The notes under the pieces are model-generated. The model had not been told where the DNA came from and ran no database searches. It was given only the letters and a program-made list of their open reading frames with translations. This document shows positions 11,354 to 23,656 of a DNA stretch of 64,000 nucleotides, piece after piece. Position 1 is the first letter of the stretch. Every line of letters begins with the position of its first letter. The DNA is from Armigeres subalbatus. Lineage: Eukaryota > Arthropoda > Insecta > Diptera > Culicidae. The translations under genes and the position numbers were made by a program. The DNA is taken from contig NC_085140.1 in the NCBI RefSeq assembly GCF_024139115.2, positions 459,575,506 to 459,639,505 of the forward strand, in the 5' to 3' direction.

Positions 11354-13735
11354 ATTATCTTCCTGGATACCTGGTTGGCTGCAGCGTCGATACACCTATG
11401 CCTGGCGTATTGTAGAACTCCATAATCGTCGGTCTTGGGCGATGTTCCTCCAGTTTCCCCGAACGTTCAGGGTCCCCAGGTCCGATTCAACCGCGTGCAG
11501 CCAGCGTGTTCGTGGCCTTATACGAAATCTTGGTAGAGTTAATGGTTAAGCCTATCCTCGCCGTCTCCCTCTTCAGTGGGACAAAAGCCTCCACTACTGC
11601 TCTGCAATCGATTCCAATAAGGTCGATGTCGTCCGCAAAACTCAGGAGCATATGCGACCGTGTGATAATAATGCCGTTCCTCTGCACGCCATGAGGCTAA
11701 GGAGGGCCTCATTTCTCTTCATTGAATCGTACGCTGCTTTGAAATCAATCTTGAGTCTGCAAGTTGTACTCCCGGAATTCACTCGCTGGCTGAACATCTG
11801 ATCCGTCGTTGAAAACTTGCCTGGTATTCGCCGACGAAGGACTCCTCAAGCGGTCTCAGTCTGTTAAACGCGACAGGATTTTGTACGCCGAGTTCAGAAG
11901 GATGATCCCTCTGTAATTGGCACACTCCAGTCTGTGCCCTTTCTTATAGATTGGGCATATGAGGCCATCCAACCAGCCGGCAGGCAGTTCTTCATCCTCC
12001 CATATTTTCTGGATAATGTGGTTGATTGATTGATGCAGCTGCACACTTCAGTGTTTAAGAAGCTCGACCGGGGTCTCGTCCTTCCCAGCAGCTTTACTGT
12101 TTTTCAGCTCGTTTAGAGCCTTCTTAACCTCATCCAGCGTTGGTGGTTCCACAGCTTGACCGTCGCCGATTATGTCCATCTTGCTCCTTAATACACCTTC
12201 ATTTTCACCGTTCAACAAATCTTCGAAGTACTCCTTCCACCTGGCTGCCACCATAGCCTTGTCTGTCAGCAATTTCCCCTCTCGGTCATTGCACTTGGCG
12301 GGCACTGGCGCAGTCTTATGCCGCGCGCCATTGACAGTTGCGTAAAACCTCCGCATTTCGTTTCTATCCATGTTCTCCTGCGCTTTAGCTATCACACTCT
12401 CTTCGCGTTGCCTTTTTTCTGCGATGGATTCGTTTCTCTTCTGCCCTCTGTTGTAGTCACAGCTTCGTGGATATGTTCCCACAATCTGTTGACGTCGCCA
12501 GATCCGGTGGCATCTCCTATCTGCTCGTCCAGCTTCTGGTGGTACTGTTCAGCAACTCCTTCAACTGACAAGCGTTGGATATTGAAACGCATCGTTCTGT
12601 TGTTTCGTGAATTCGTGACGCTGGAGAGTCGCACCCGAATTTTTGCAACTACAAGGTAGTAATCCGAGTCGATGTTCGGACCTCTGAAGCACCTTACATA
12701 TATAACATCCGAGAAATGTGGTCCGTAGACTAGCACGTGGTCTATCTGTGTGCAAGTGTCTCCACTCGGATGTTGCCAGGTGTGTTTGCGGATATTCTTA
12801 CGTGCGAAGTAGGTACTGCTGATTGCCATCCCTCTAGCAGCAGCAAAGGTTACAAGTCGCAGACCATTATCGTTGGTAGCGAAATAAAGGCTTTCTGTAC
12901 CAATGACAGGGCGAAAGAAACTTTCTCTTCTGATCTGCGCATTTGCATCCCCGATGACAATCTTTACATCGAATGTTGGGCTCTCCCCGTAGGCCTTATC
13001 AAGGCTCTCATAGAACTCATTCACGTCATCAGGCTTATCGCTCGTTATAGGGTATAGATGCTGATCAGGCTTTAGTTGAATAATTTGCCCTTCATTCTCA
13101 ACAGGTAAATGCGGTCGCTTATCGGCTTCCACCGGATAACACGCTTCATCTGCTTCCCGATCACCATGAAGCCAACTCCTCGTTCTGCTCTGTCACCGCC
13201 GCTATAGTAGATGCGGTGATTGAATGAAGTGTTCGCGATGGGATCAACCGATCGGAATTCACGTTCTCCAGTTCTGGGCCATCTGGGCCTGGATGGCTGC
13301 CACACTCACGCCGACCTTCTGCAGCTCACGAGCCAGGAGCCCAACACGTGCGGGTTCATTCAAAGTTCTCACGTTCCAAGATCCGACTTTCCAATCGTTG
13401 CCCTTATTTGGTGCAGGGTCTGTTGCCGTTGAATAAATCCGTTTGCTCTCTGTGACCATACTACCACATAACATATAGGCATCTTTCCCTTGGAATGTGG
13501 TTCCTCCATGATTTTGGAACGCTAGCGAACCTAGCGGTGGAAGTCAAGCTTTACTGAACAACGCGCATTAGACAGAGCAGCATCGCATGCTTTGCTGCCT
13601 CTTTCTTTCCCCTTGGATATACGGGAGTGCCGTTCGTCGATTGTTGATACACAAAGAGCCTATTTTGCAGCCTAACTAGAGCCTAAATTTGCAGTTTGTT
13701 CTATGATGTCTATCTGTTTTGTGATACTACCCATA
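11354..13735 (-). mobile_element. RTE-clade LINE (JAM1-like), decayed
   Basis: On the minus strand 13474-13259 begins the apurinic endonuclease domain (GSWNVRTLNEPARVGLLARE). 13132-12392 continues it, with IVIGDANAQI, DHVLVYGPHFSDV and SDYYLVVAK. 12482-12048 is the start of the reverse transcriptase (LKNSKAAGKDETPVELLKH). 12044-11856 holds DGLICPIYKKGHRLECANYRGI. 11687-11487 holds the catalytic FADDIDLIG. Close to 11396-11398 a C-terminal tail ends (LGTLNVRGNW and onward to RQA stop). Several frameshifts are present and the segment between the FADD motif and the tail is largely deleted. The region 13511-13735 recurs at 44284-44503 and probably represents the 5' untranslated part. Confidence 0.85.
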
Positions 13736-13739
13736 ATTG

Positions 13740-14090
13740 TCCCATGCTATCTTTGTAGTTTTTTTACTTTTCATCTCAGAGCAGGCTATTTCTATGCTTT
13801 TTTTAAATCCTAAAAGACAGCAAGTTTTGTTCGAATAATTGTTGGTAAATTTCGAGCCATTTTTGTCTCACGATGAGTATTCACGATTTCTACATTTTAA
13901 ATAATCATTTTATGGAACGACCACGGGAACGACGCTTTCATTGCTATTGTATTTCATGATTAGATCGTCCAAACCAAGCCAAAGTTAGTAGAGGCAACCC
14001 AGAAAAAAATTATTTCTAAGCAATAGCATTTTAGCTCAACCACATAAACAGTTCAATTTAAAAATTATTTGTCAATCGTTACCGTTTTTT
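13740..14090. other. Gene-free interval
   Basis: AT-rich sequence with no recognisable coding or repeat structure. Confidence 0.55.
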
Positions 14091-14161
14091 TTTAGCGGGA
14101 CAATTATGCGAAGAAAACACCAAGCGAATTATGTATTTCTTGGTAGAACAGTCCCGCTAAA
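14091..14161. repeat. 71-bp palindromic mini-element
   Basis: TTTAGCGGGAC at 14091-14101 is matched by its exact reverse complement at 14151-14161, with a second inner pair ACCAAG and CTTGGT. It could form a hairpin. It may be a minimal MITE; no target duplication is evident. Confidence 0.6.
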
Positions 14162-14329
14162 CTATAATTTGAATGACCATGGTCGCAAATTCTATTTCCG
14201 TTTTTTAGTAGCAGCATACTTGATATCCTTGGTTTATGCCTTTCCTTTTCTAACTTTGTTCAATAAATACCAAAACCCAGATGCTTCAGAGAAAGAAAAA
14301 ATGGCTTTAAAATTTTCTCAGCTACGCGT

Positions 14330-14770
14330 TATATTGGGAAGGGAGGGGGTACCAAAAATGTTATTTTTGGTTACGATGGGGAGGGAGGGGGTCGAAAACT
14401 CGGATTTTTGGGTTACGTAATTTGTGAACAGACCCTAATTATTTTTGATAAATTTCCCATGTGCATGTTCGCCAGGCAGCAGGGCAGCAGGGACTATGTC
14501 CAAGGGCTTGACGATCCCTTCCCAGGCCATCTGCGAGTTATGGGGCATGCCTAGGATGTCGTTGGGTTTGACAGTGGGCCCTGTTATATTCCTATAAAAA
14601 GCTCCATGTATCCGCAAGTAGGCCCCACCAAAGCGATCGTGTGCCGCTCAAAGTGCACAAGCCCAAGTCCTGGTGTTAGGTGGGACGCTAAACAGCCCTG
14701 ACACGACGGCCCTCCGACGAGACAGGAGGTTTGCGCAGGCCCAATAAGCGGCAGTGTTTTCTAACCCAGG
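14330..14770 (-). mobile_element. Remnants of unclassified retroelement and MITE sequence
   Basis: 14340-14405 carries two GGGAGGGAGGGGGT-type tracts and ends with CGTAATTTGTGAACAGACCC, typical of a mosquito MITE end. 14450-14765 is GC rich, and a minus-strand reading RIHGAFYRNITGPTVKPND is seen at 14617. I think this is a LINE 3' region but cannot prove it. Confidence 0.35.
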
Positions 14771-15017
14771 AATTCGTAATAGAAAATGTTTTGGCTATGA
14801 AAAGTTGATTTTAGAGGCTCAGTTTCTTTGGAGAAAAGTTTCAGTATGTTAAGCTTCATATTACGGAAAATTTTTTTTTTGGCTTATCCCCCTAAAAGTG
14901 AGATGGAAATTCTCTTTCCTTCAATTATGAAGATACATCATTGGTGTCTTCTAGAAAGTTGTAGAAAAAGTTTCTACGAAAAATTTTGCTATATAAACTT
15001 TATTTCTATCTGCTATA

Positions 15018-16261
15018 GAAGTCAAGATATGGGTCGTTATTTATGAACGACCACCAAAAATCAGGTTTTTCACGATACTTTCGTCAATATATTTTTTAGA
15101 TTTTTCAAATGTTCTACAATGATCTCCGTCGCGATAAAAAAACATGAACCTTTCGAAGACAGTTTCTTCTTATTTTCAATATTGACGAAGTTATTGACGA
15201 TTTTTTGTTCAAAAATGAGCATTTTGACATCTACTGCATACATGTAGGGGCAAAATGGAGCAGAATTTTAATTAGGAGATTGAAAGTATAACTCAAGCAC
15301 TAACGGTTGCATTGCAACATATATGTGACTTAGCTTGCCGTAAGAACCGTATGGATATTTTTTTCTTCTTCAGAAAAAATATTTTAAGCTCTTTTTAGTG
15401 GAATGTATTCAACCGTCTAAGACGAGTTAAGTACTCTCCATTTAATTCCACCAATTATTTCGATATTTTTGCGCGATACGTATTTCGACCACACAGATAT
15501 CGAAATAATTGGTGGAATTAAATGGAGAGTACTTCCCAGGTAACCACTTGCACTTTATTTCGCCTTTTCGGCTATATAGGGCTATAAAAGAGCCAGTATA
15601 AAGTTTGTTAGCTATGTGATAGCATTTTAGTCGCACGTAAGGCTTATTTTAATGCTTACGGTTACCTGGGTTAACTCGTCTTAGACGGTTCTTCTTATTG
15701 TTAGATATAAAAATGAATTGGTCTGTATTCCGCATAACTAAGAAACTGCTGGGTTCAAATTTCTTCATCACAATTTCCGATGGGTTTATATAATATTGTC
15801 TTATATAAAAGTCATGACTTAAACTGAAAAAATATGAAAAACTTAAATTAGAATTTGTATGAGTATTTTGTATAGGCAGATCACAATACGCATTCTCACC
15901 TACTGTGCAAGACAACGTCTGTCGGGTCATCTAGTTCATGATAATAACACTTACGTCAGACCTATGTCTGTCTTTATGTCCAAATTTTGAAAATGATTAT
16001 CGAATCGACGGATATTTTACAGAGAAATGCCAACCCTAAATGTATGCAGTTAATGTCAAAATGATCATTTTTGAACAGAAAATCATCAATACCTTCGTCA
16101 ATATTGAACATAAAATGAAACTATCTTCGAAAGGTTCATGCTTTTCATCGTGACGGACAACTTTGTAGAACATTTGAAAATTAAAAAAAAACATATTGAC
16201 GAATGTATCGTGAAAAACCTAAATTTTGGTGGTCAAAATAACGACCTATATCTCGACTTCT
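15018..16261. repeat. Fold-back element with about 230-bp inverted arms
   Basis: Left arm 15018-15249 and right arm 16034-16261 are imperfect reverse complements. Landmarks are ACCACCAAAAATCAGG against CCTAAATTTTGGTGGT, and GAACCTTTCGAAGAC against ATCTTCGAAAGGTTC. The right arm stops exactly where the RTE fragment begins. A smaller fold-back (15411-15690) sits between the arms. Confidence 0.75.
15411..15690. repeat. Nested palindromic element with perfect 20-, 38- and 11-bp inverted pairs
   Basis: Outer 20-bp ends at 15411-15430 and 15671-15690 are perfect reverse complements. A perfect 38-bp pair lies at 15429-15466 and 15497-15534. An 11-bp pair (CCCAGGTAACC) lies at 15535-15545 and 15660-15670. 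A diverged relative is at about 39848-40012. Absence of mutations between the arms suggests recent origin or repair between arms. Confidence 0.85.
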
Positions 16262-16590
16262 TCGTAACTTTGAGAGGATGGAGGAAGCCTACATCAGACT
16301 GAAAAGCGAAGCTAAACGGATTGGACTAGTCATCAAGTACATGATAGGAAGAGGCTCAAGAGAGGTCAATGTAAGCCACCCACCACGAGTTTCTATCGGT
16401 GGTGACGAAATCGAGGTGGTTGAAGAATTCGTGTACTTGGGCTCACTAGTGACCGCCGATAACGATACCAGCAGAGAAATTCGGAGGCGCATAGTGGCTG
16501 GAAATCGTACGTACTTTGGACTCCGTAAGACGCTCCGATCGAATAGAGTTCGCCGCCGTAGCAAACTGACTACCTACAAAACGCTTATAA
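16262..16590 (+). pseudogene. RTE-clade LINE fragment, left part (split by the 15.2-kb unit)
   Basis: Reads MEEAYIRLKSEAKRIGL, then EVVEEFVYLGSLVTADNDTS and TTYKTLI, the post-catalytic part of RTE reverse transcriptase. It is 5' truncated, as usual for LINEs. The reading stops mid-codon at 16590 and resumes in frame at 31806-31809. Confidence 0.88.
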
Positions 16591-16814
16591 GGGACCATCC
16601 AGAAACCACGTGGTCATATTTTTGAAGATTTTCAACCCCCCTCCCCCCATGTGGCTTATCGTGGTCATTTGGCAGACACCCCCTCCCCCCCCTATGACCA
16701 CGTGGTTTTTTTCAAGTACAAAAAATAATAAAAAAACATTATGTAACTAAAACATATGGTAAATCCGATCAATTTTGAAGATGGACAATTTCAATTGATT
16801 CAAAATCAAACTAA

Positions 16815-16966
16815 GGGGTCTTTCAAAAATGATGTCACAGGTTTTAGGGGGGGAGGGGGTCTAAGATTTTGTGACAGCACATGTATTAGGTATACAACAA
16901 AACGTGACAAAGGGGGGGGGGTCTAGAAATCCCAAAAAGTAGTGGACGTCATATTTGAATCACCCC
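16815..16966. mobile_element. 152-bp Harbinger-like MITE
   Basis: The ends are GGGGTCTTTCAAAAATGATG and, reading inward, GGGGTGATTCAAATATGACG. TAA flanks at 16812-16814 and 16967-16969. Non-coding, with G-rich tracts. Confidence 0.85.
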
Positions 16967-16969
16967 TAA

Positions 16970-18649
16970 ACCCAGCATGGAAATTATAAATTTTCATGTA
17001 AATAGTCGAAAATTTTGAAAATGTTATCATGTTGTAATGTGCATCAGGTATTAGGATATCTAAAACTCGCACACCTTTAATGCATCAGGAGGATACAAAA
17101 AAATGTGGACTCGCGAATATCTTATAAAAATTTCGAGAAAAATTTATAATGGTTTAGAAATTTCCCAAAATATCCCTATATTTTTATTTTTTTTTAATGT
17201 TTTTATTAGTGTTTTCTATAAATAACTATAAAGTTTGTAACCGTTGGTTTCAATTATAGTTTGTTGGCTCCTCCACAAACATCCTCGTCACTTATCACGC
17301 CTGCCAGGGAGATCCCAATACCCACACCCTATTAAAAAAAAGAATAAAACTGACAGCCTCACTGGCGGTTGAATCATTAGCTGTCTAATGCAGAGCAAAT
17401 CGCTATTACGCTAATACCACTCGTTACCTTTCCCTTAGGATAATTTATTTACAGCGGTTTGAGAAAGAACGTAACCTATTTCTCGTATGTAACGTCAGCT
17501 GTCAGGTCCCTGCGCGGAAGGGCAGCCAACCTTTTAAATCTGGGTTGCCAAACTTCGTAAAGTGTCCAACTTCGGAATAATTTCCACGAAGCAAAATTGA
17601 TAAAACTAATTGCAGCAAGACATTGAGCCTCTTTCCGTTCTAGACTATTCAGATAATAGTAGTGCGCGTCGTGTATCTCAAACAGTAGTGTAAATGTTAA
17701 AAAATTAACAATAAGTAAGGTGTATAATAGTGTTATGTGTTTTCTCTTTTAGATTCTATAAAATACTGAAAAAGTTAAGCCTAATAGTACGGAAAGTTTA
17801 AATTAGTACGGTTGTTCGTAGAAAGTACGGTTAGTTTCAAAACCAACAAGAAAAAGTGATTATTAGTGCTAGCATCTTAATCGGTTTCTTTGTTCTATAG
17901 CTTCACAATAGACCCATAAAAAACGGGAATTGTAAAAAACAAACAGAACAGTATAAAGAAAAGGTAACTACTTGTAAGAAAAGTTGAACTGTTAGGGGTG
18001 GCATGAAGAGAGAGATGACAATTAATAGGTGTACTAATTCCGGCATTAGGTCCAGATCTGGGCCTTTTCTTTCCGTTTTCCTTTGGTTTGAAATCCCGGA
18101 GGTATTCTTCTCTGTATCCACAGTTTCCTGGACCAGCCAAGCCGTAAAGAGAGTGAGCAAATACCGTGCGGTAGTGGAACCTACCCCCCCTCCGATACCC
18201 ATCACCCGGCGGCGCCCATTTTGGAAATAAACGTCTTCAGGACCAAGTCGCCACCTACCAGGTCCCCAGCGGCCATTTTGACGACTAAAATCAACCAATT
18301 AAGGGATCGGACACACCACGTTTTGCTCCTCGAGTCTGGATACCGGGCTGGTACCAGTGAAAGCCTTCTCGACGGTGAACCATCGTCACAAACTGGATTT
18401 CGGTTCAAATCGGACTTGCTAGAGGCTCCAGGAACCTCCGAACAACCCTGGCCCAGCGATCGTACACCCAGCTACGCCCTTTGTACCGGTTTGGAATCGG
18501 TGACTGGATGCAAATCACCAGCCTGCCCCCACCACAAGCAAGCCTTCATCTGCAACGCCATCGACCATTCCACGCTGTCGTCCACCGAACCCAGGCTCTC
18601 GCCGGCAACGCCGTCGGCCTATCCACGCCGCCAGCCACAGCAATCAAGC
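16970..18649. other. Unassigned sequence, GC-rich from about 18150
   Basis: 17240-17780 looks like a repeat terminus or LTR but no partner is found. 18150-18660 is Ser/Pro coding-like on the plus strand (for example 18221-18661) and the theme resumes beyond the LINE at 22945-23250. It may be a leader or gag-like part of a retroelement split by the LINE. I do not recognise it. Confidence 0.3.
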
Positions 18650-18999
18650 TTTCGCCATCAAGTAGTAGTAGTAAAATTCTTCTTTATTTAAAACATGTTT
18701 TGTTCTACAATCATTTTTATACATGTACAGTGATCGGCCGGCTTGGCCCTCCAACTTCAATTTCAACTATTGTTATTATTATTATTATTATGCTATTACT
18801 TAATTTTTAAAATATAATGTATCATGACGGCCTTTAGGAGGCGCTGGTGTGTTTTTTAAAATTTGATAACCTAACTACTATGTACACTAATATTTACAAT
18901 AAAAAAATTTGATAACCTAGATTGGAACTAGCGCCCTAATTGGTGCCTGATCCGAATGCAAGCAACGGACCCTAAACTTTTCTTTACACTCACCAAAGC

Positions 19000-21598
19000 G
19001 TTCATGTAAGGTTTTTATTCCGGCCAGACGGTGGACCTCGGATGTTCTTGTCCTGGGAGGGGTGTTGAGGATCATCCTCAGGAATTTGTTTTGGACCCGT
19101 TGAAGTTTGAGGGGGTGGTTTTAGCGCAGCTCTCCCAGACCGGCATGCCATATTCGATCACAGGGAGGATGATTTGCTTGTAGACAGCAAGCTTATTTTT
19201 CAGGGACAATGACGACCGACGGTTGATCAAAGGGTACAGTAGTTTCAACAAGACGTTACACTTTGTCACCGTTTTGTCAACCTGTTGCCTGAAAAATAAG
19301 CTTTGCTGTCGAGGGTCAAGCCAAGGTAGCCGGCCTCATTGGCCCATTCCACAGTCGTGCCATTGAGGATGATTTTACAGTCCCCAGGCGGAACAAGTTT
19401 AGGGGATTTGGAGTGGGGAAAATGATGACCTGGGTCTTCGCCGCGTTGATACAGATCTTCCAGCTGGTGAGGTACTCTGTCAGGGCATCCAGGCCTCGTT
19501 GGAGTTTTGCCACTAGCGCTCTGATCACTCTACCGTTGTAGACGATGGATGTGTCATCTGCGAACAGAGACAGAATGCCGCCTTCTGGAGGTTCTGGCAT
19601 GTCGGAGGTGAACAGATTGAAAAGCAGGGGCCCGAGGATACTGCCCTGGGGAACGCCTGCGACGATGTTGTGCGCATTGGAACTCGCTCCGCTGATTGAG
19701 ACCCGGAATGTCCTTGCCGACAGGTAATTGTTGATGATTTTCACCAGGTAGCTGGGAAGATTGTAGCGTTGTAGTTTGTACACCAGGCCATCATGCCATA
19801 CATTGTCAAATGCCTTCTCGACATCGAGTAAGGCCATGGCGGATGTTTTCGAGACAAACTTGTTCCGTCTGAGGACGTTGGTAACTCGGGTCAGTTGGTG
19901 TACAGTTGACTGACCGCGTCGGAAACCAAACTGTTCCTCGAGCAAGATGTTGAGATTTTCGGCAGACTCAAGTAACCGATGATGAATAGCTTTTTCGAAT
20001 AGCTTGGATAACCCTGAGAGAAGGCTGATGGGTCGATAACTTTGGGGAGGAAGGATCCTTCCAGGCTTCCGGATGGGGATGACTTTCGCTGACTTCCAGG
20101 ACGATGGGAAGTAGCTAAGCCGGAGACACTGATTAAAGATCAGCGAGAGGTGCTTAAAGAACGGAGCACTCATGTGTTTGAGCTCGAGATTCAGGATGCT
20201 GTCGAAGCCTGGGGCCTTCATGTTCTTCGACGATTTGATATAGGCCGTCAATTCGTCAGCTGAGATCTCCAACTCCTCCGAGAAGTCGTTGGGAATCAAA
20301 TGGATGTTGTTAGCATGCTCGTTGACGGCTGCTTCGTGTGGACTGACGATGTTCTGTCCAAGATTGTGTGAGCTGACGAAGTGACGACCTATTTCAGCGA
20401 CCTTCTCTGCAGGAGTTATCAAGCGATCCTTAGAGCCATTATTGTCTGAGTGGGATCAAAGGTGGAATGGGCTGAGGCTTGGATTTTAGAATTTTGGTCA
20501 TTTTCCAGAACGGCTTAGCATAATCTGGGAGAGTGCGGATCTTATTCGAGAAGTCGTTATTTTTGAGGTCCACCATTCTGGCCTTTGATAATTTTGTGAT
20601 TCGATTGCAGCGTGCTTAAGCTCAGGCAGTCCAGTACGCTGAAACTGCCTGCGAGTGACATTCCGCAATCGAATCAAATCTTTAGTGAGTGTATCGATGT
20701 TTAAGGAGTTGCTTACCTGCCGAGCCGTCGGTACGTGTTGCTCTCGGGCCGCCGTGATCGCCTCCTCGATAGCGCACAGCTGGCGGTCGATACTTTCCGG
20801 CGTCTCCGGACGCACCTCGTAGTCGACGGTGTTATCGACGCACTGCTGGAAACGCTGCCAGTTCACTCGGTGGTAGTTCCGCCGTAACTGCTGGTGCCGA
20901 TTGACCGAGGAGCCCAGTTCCGCCACCACCGGATAGTGATCCGAACTGAGCTCCTGGTATACAACCGGCTGCGAGACGTGGTCACTCAGGTTTGTTACGT
21001 AGAGGTCGAGCGTTGCGTGGGCACCGGACCGACTCAGCCGAGTGGGGGAATCCGGGCTCAGGATCGTGTAGTGGCCTTCCTCCATGTCGTTGCTCCAGAT
21101 GGTGCCGTTTCGATTGCCGCGACTGTTGCCCCAGGCTTGATGTTTGGCATTCAAGTCGCCGGCAATGACATACTGGCCTTCCCTCCGCGTCAGCTTGACG
21201 ATGTCCCTCCGAAGGGCAGCCGATGATCCATCGCCGGCTTTGGCTTGCGTTGGACAGTACGCCGCGATGAGCGCGATTGTGCCGACCGAAGTGGTGATTT
21301 CGACACCGATGGCCTCGATGACACTGAGCTGGAAGCTTGGAAGCAGACGACAGTTGATGTTGTAGCGAAGAGCGATGGCCACACCACCTCCCCTGGTCGG
21401 CCGGTCGAGTCGCACGATGCGAAAGTCCGGGATGTTGATGTTCACCTCCGGTTTTAGGTGCGTTTCGGTGATGAACGCCACGTCTATTTCCTTCTCCTCA
21501 AGGAAATCCTTCAGCTCGATTGTTTTGCTCTTTAGCGAGCAAGCGTTCCAGTTGACCAGGCCCACCCTAGCAGCCATTTTCAATGATGAACATGCCAA
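19000..21598 (-). pseudogene. LINE ORF2: endonuclease and reverse transcriptase, frameshifted
   Basis: 21598-20498 is the apurinic endonuclease: VNWNACSLKSKTIEL, FITETHLKP, GDLNAKHQAWG and SSDHYPVVAEL. A frameshift near 20450-20500 leads to 20422-19316, the reverse transcriptase, with YRPISLLSGLSKLFEK, QFGFRRGQST, AGVPQGSILGPLLFNLF and the catalytic SLFADDTSIVY. Another shift near 19290 leads to 19269-19078 (NKLAVYKQIILPVIEYGMPVWE) and a C-terminal tail to about 18940. Motifs are well preserved, so decay is modest. Confidence 0.92.
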
Positions 21599-22805
21599 GT
21601 GTGAAGACCTGGTCGAATCGGGTTTTGCAGCCGCGCAGTCGAGTGGCGAGCTGCGCGAAGATCGGCATCAGTTGCTCCGGAGTGTACAGCGGGCAGATTC
21701 TTCCGGTGGGACGGCTTCGTTCTCCGACCGCCGACGGAACCCAGGAGGAGGAAGCGGGGCCATTCGCTGGGGGATGGTGCCGAAGATGCTGGAGCTTGGA
21801 CCGATGCAGCTGCCGCTGCCAGTCGCTTGTGCGGCTGTAGCGGTGTGGGAGTTTTGGAATCACACGGGGAGCCGGGATGGCTGGAAAGTTCACCTCGTTG
21901 ATTACAGGAACACTGTTCTTCTTCAGGATGGTCCTGGTGGAAGCCTTCTTCCGGATTTCCAGGAACTCGGCTCGCTTTGGGCAGCCCTTTGTGGTGGCCC
22001 GATGTTTGTCGCCACAGTTGGCGCACTTGGGATCGGCCACCTCCATTTTTGTCGCACTCGTCCGTCCGATGGGGTTCGCCACACTTGTTGCAGCGCGGCT
22101 TCATGCGGCAGTTCCTGGTGCCGTGCCCGAAATTGAAGCAGTTGGTGCATTGCGTGACATCGCGGTGCACTGGCCGATATCGCTCCCAGTCAACGACGGT
22201 GTAATTTATAACGCCAACCAGCTTCAGGTCCTTCCAGGTAGTGATGGATCAGGTAAAGCTGGTCGCGATATTTCCTCGCCTTGTCGTGACGAGCGATCTT
22301 GTGGACGGCTACTGGCTTCAGTCCGCAACTTTCAAGCTCTGCTTGGAGCTCTTCCTCCTTCATGTCGTGAAGTCCTCGCAGCAAAGCCTTGAGCGGCTTC
22401 GTGCCGGGGTGGTCATGAGTGTAGTACTCATACTTGTGGACCTCGAGGAACTCCACGACGGATTGATGATGGTCCCTGTTGGCCGGCATCACTTTCACGC
22501 CCTCGCTGCAGAGCCGAAAAGTACATTTCAGCCCCTTGGCGATCAGCTGGCGAATTTTTGGGCGTAAATCCGGCGGATCGCCCTTCACAAACACGGGCGG
22601 GCACTTCTCCTTCCGCTCCGGTTGCACCTGCGGCAGCTGCGATTGCTGCTTCTTCCTCTTCTTCGGCGGATTGCCGGCGTCATCAAGCAGCAACGGCGAG
22701 AACACGTTGCTCTGCAAAAGCTGCTTGGAGGGGTACCCGCGCCTCCAAGAGCAGTGCGCTTAGGCACTTTTCCAGCGACCGAATCGGCCACCGAGTCTCC
22801 CATGA
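21567..22805 (-). pseudogene. LINE ORF1: gag-like RNA-binding protein with zinc knuckles, frameshifted
   Basis: Likely start is MGDSVADSVAGKVPKRT at about 22803. One indel near 22735 shifts the frame to the 22717-22190 segment, which has a basic NPPKKRKKQ stretch and the Jockey gag-associated region (LKALLRGLHDMKEEEL, VHKIARHD). CCHC knuckles follow, read in two frames: CTNCFNFGHGTRNC, CNKCGEPHRTDEC and CANCGDKHRATTKGC. The stop at 21567-21569 overlaps the ORF2 start, the usual arrangement in this clade. Family role: binds element RNA. Confidence 0.85.
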
Positions 22806-22956
22806 CGGGTCCGGGAGAAAATAACGCCAACGCGACAAGCGAAAACTTAAACAGCGAAAGAACGAGAAAAAACACTTCGAAGCGCGAGCAAAAAACACGT
22901 CCGTACGTGTTGCTGTCTCGAACTGGAATGTCGTTCATGGATGATTTCGCCATCAA

Positions 22957-23656
22957 CCGCCGTAATCAAACCCTCGCCAGCATCGCTATCGACCAAACCT
23001 CGTCGTCAACCGTCGCGACCAAGCCCTCGCCAGCAATGCAATCGGGCCATCCTCGCCGTCAGCCGCCGCCATTAAGGACTTGCCGGTAAGCAAAGCCAAC
23101 GACCTCTCCTTGTCGTCGAGCACCGAGGTCAAGCATTCGCCAGCAACGTCAGCCTGTCAGCACTCTCCGAAGATCACCACCCCGCATGCATGCCACCGTC
23201 CACCAAGCTAGCCAACGAACACCACCACCCAGAAAGCGCAAGTACACCTATTCCAATGTATGTCTCTCTCTCTCTAGGGCCCAGTAGAGGCCAAATAAAT
23301 ATAAGTATGTAAAATGTAAATTACGGTGGTCAGTTTCTTTTAGAAAGACACCATAATAGCCTTTATACACCCTTTTGCTATTTTGCTCGCTCTTCCGTGC
23401 CCAAAAGGGGGCAATCAAGCCTCGATCTTTTTAGTCTGCTGGATAAGAGTGAATTCTACCTTGCTTTTCAACACTTTTGCTTCTGGAATTTGGTCGGTTT
23501 TCTCTCCTCGTTCAGAACTGATAGCTGTCGAGTCGATTCCAGCTCCTGCTAAAGGTGAGTTGCCTAGGAAGTTTGTGTAACGGTGTTATTAGCGTAAACG
23601 ACCCCATGCTCAGCAGAATTTCCCCACCCACTGCATCCCGATTGAGCAGCTGAGAG
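22957..23656. other. Unassigned flank of the LINE
   Basis: 22957-23250 is C-rich and resembles 18540-18650 in composition and wording (CGCCAGCAA, GCCGTCAGCC). A CT repeat at 23264-23274 is followed by CAAATAAATATAAG. No gene is identified. Confidence 0.35.

Larger units (their letters stand above)
18662..22944 (-). mobile_element. Jockey-clade LINE, near full length, 4.28 kb
   Basis: Flanked by exact 12-bp duplications TTTCGCCATCAA at 18650-18661 and 22945-22956. The 3' end lies at 18662 with an AATAAA and a short TAC-repeat tail. The 5' end carries CATTCCAGTTCGAGAC and, about 25 bases on, GGACGTG, which fits the internal promoter of this clade. ORF1 and ORF2 are both present and overlap by a few bases, but both carry frameshifts, so this copy should be inactive. 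Confidence 0.9.

Noticed and set aside
17240..17780. Possible LTR
   Set aside because: Looks terminal-repeat-like, but I found no second copy or primer-binding site.
18221..18691. 156-codon Ser/Pro-rich plus-strand ORF
   Set aside because: Low-complexity and not recognised; runs into the LINE target site. Mentioned as unassigned only.
21375..22392. Several long plus-strand ORFs
   Set aside because: They lie opposite LINE ORF1/ORF2, which carry clear zinc-knuckle and endonuclease motifs.
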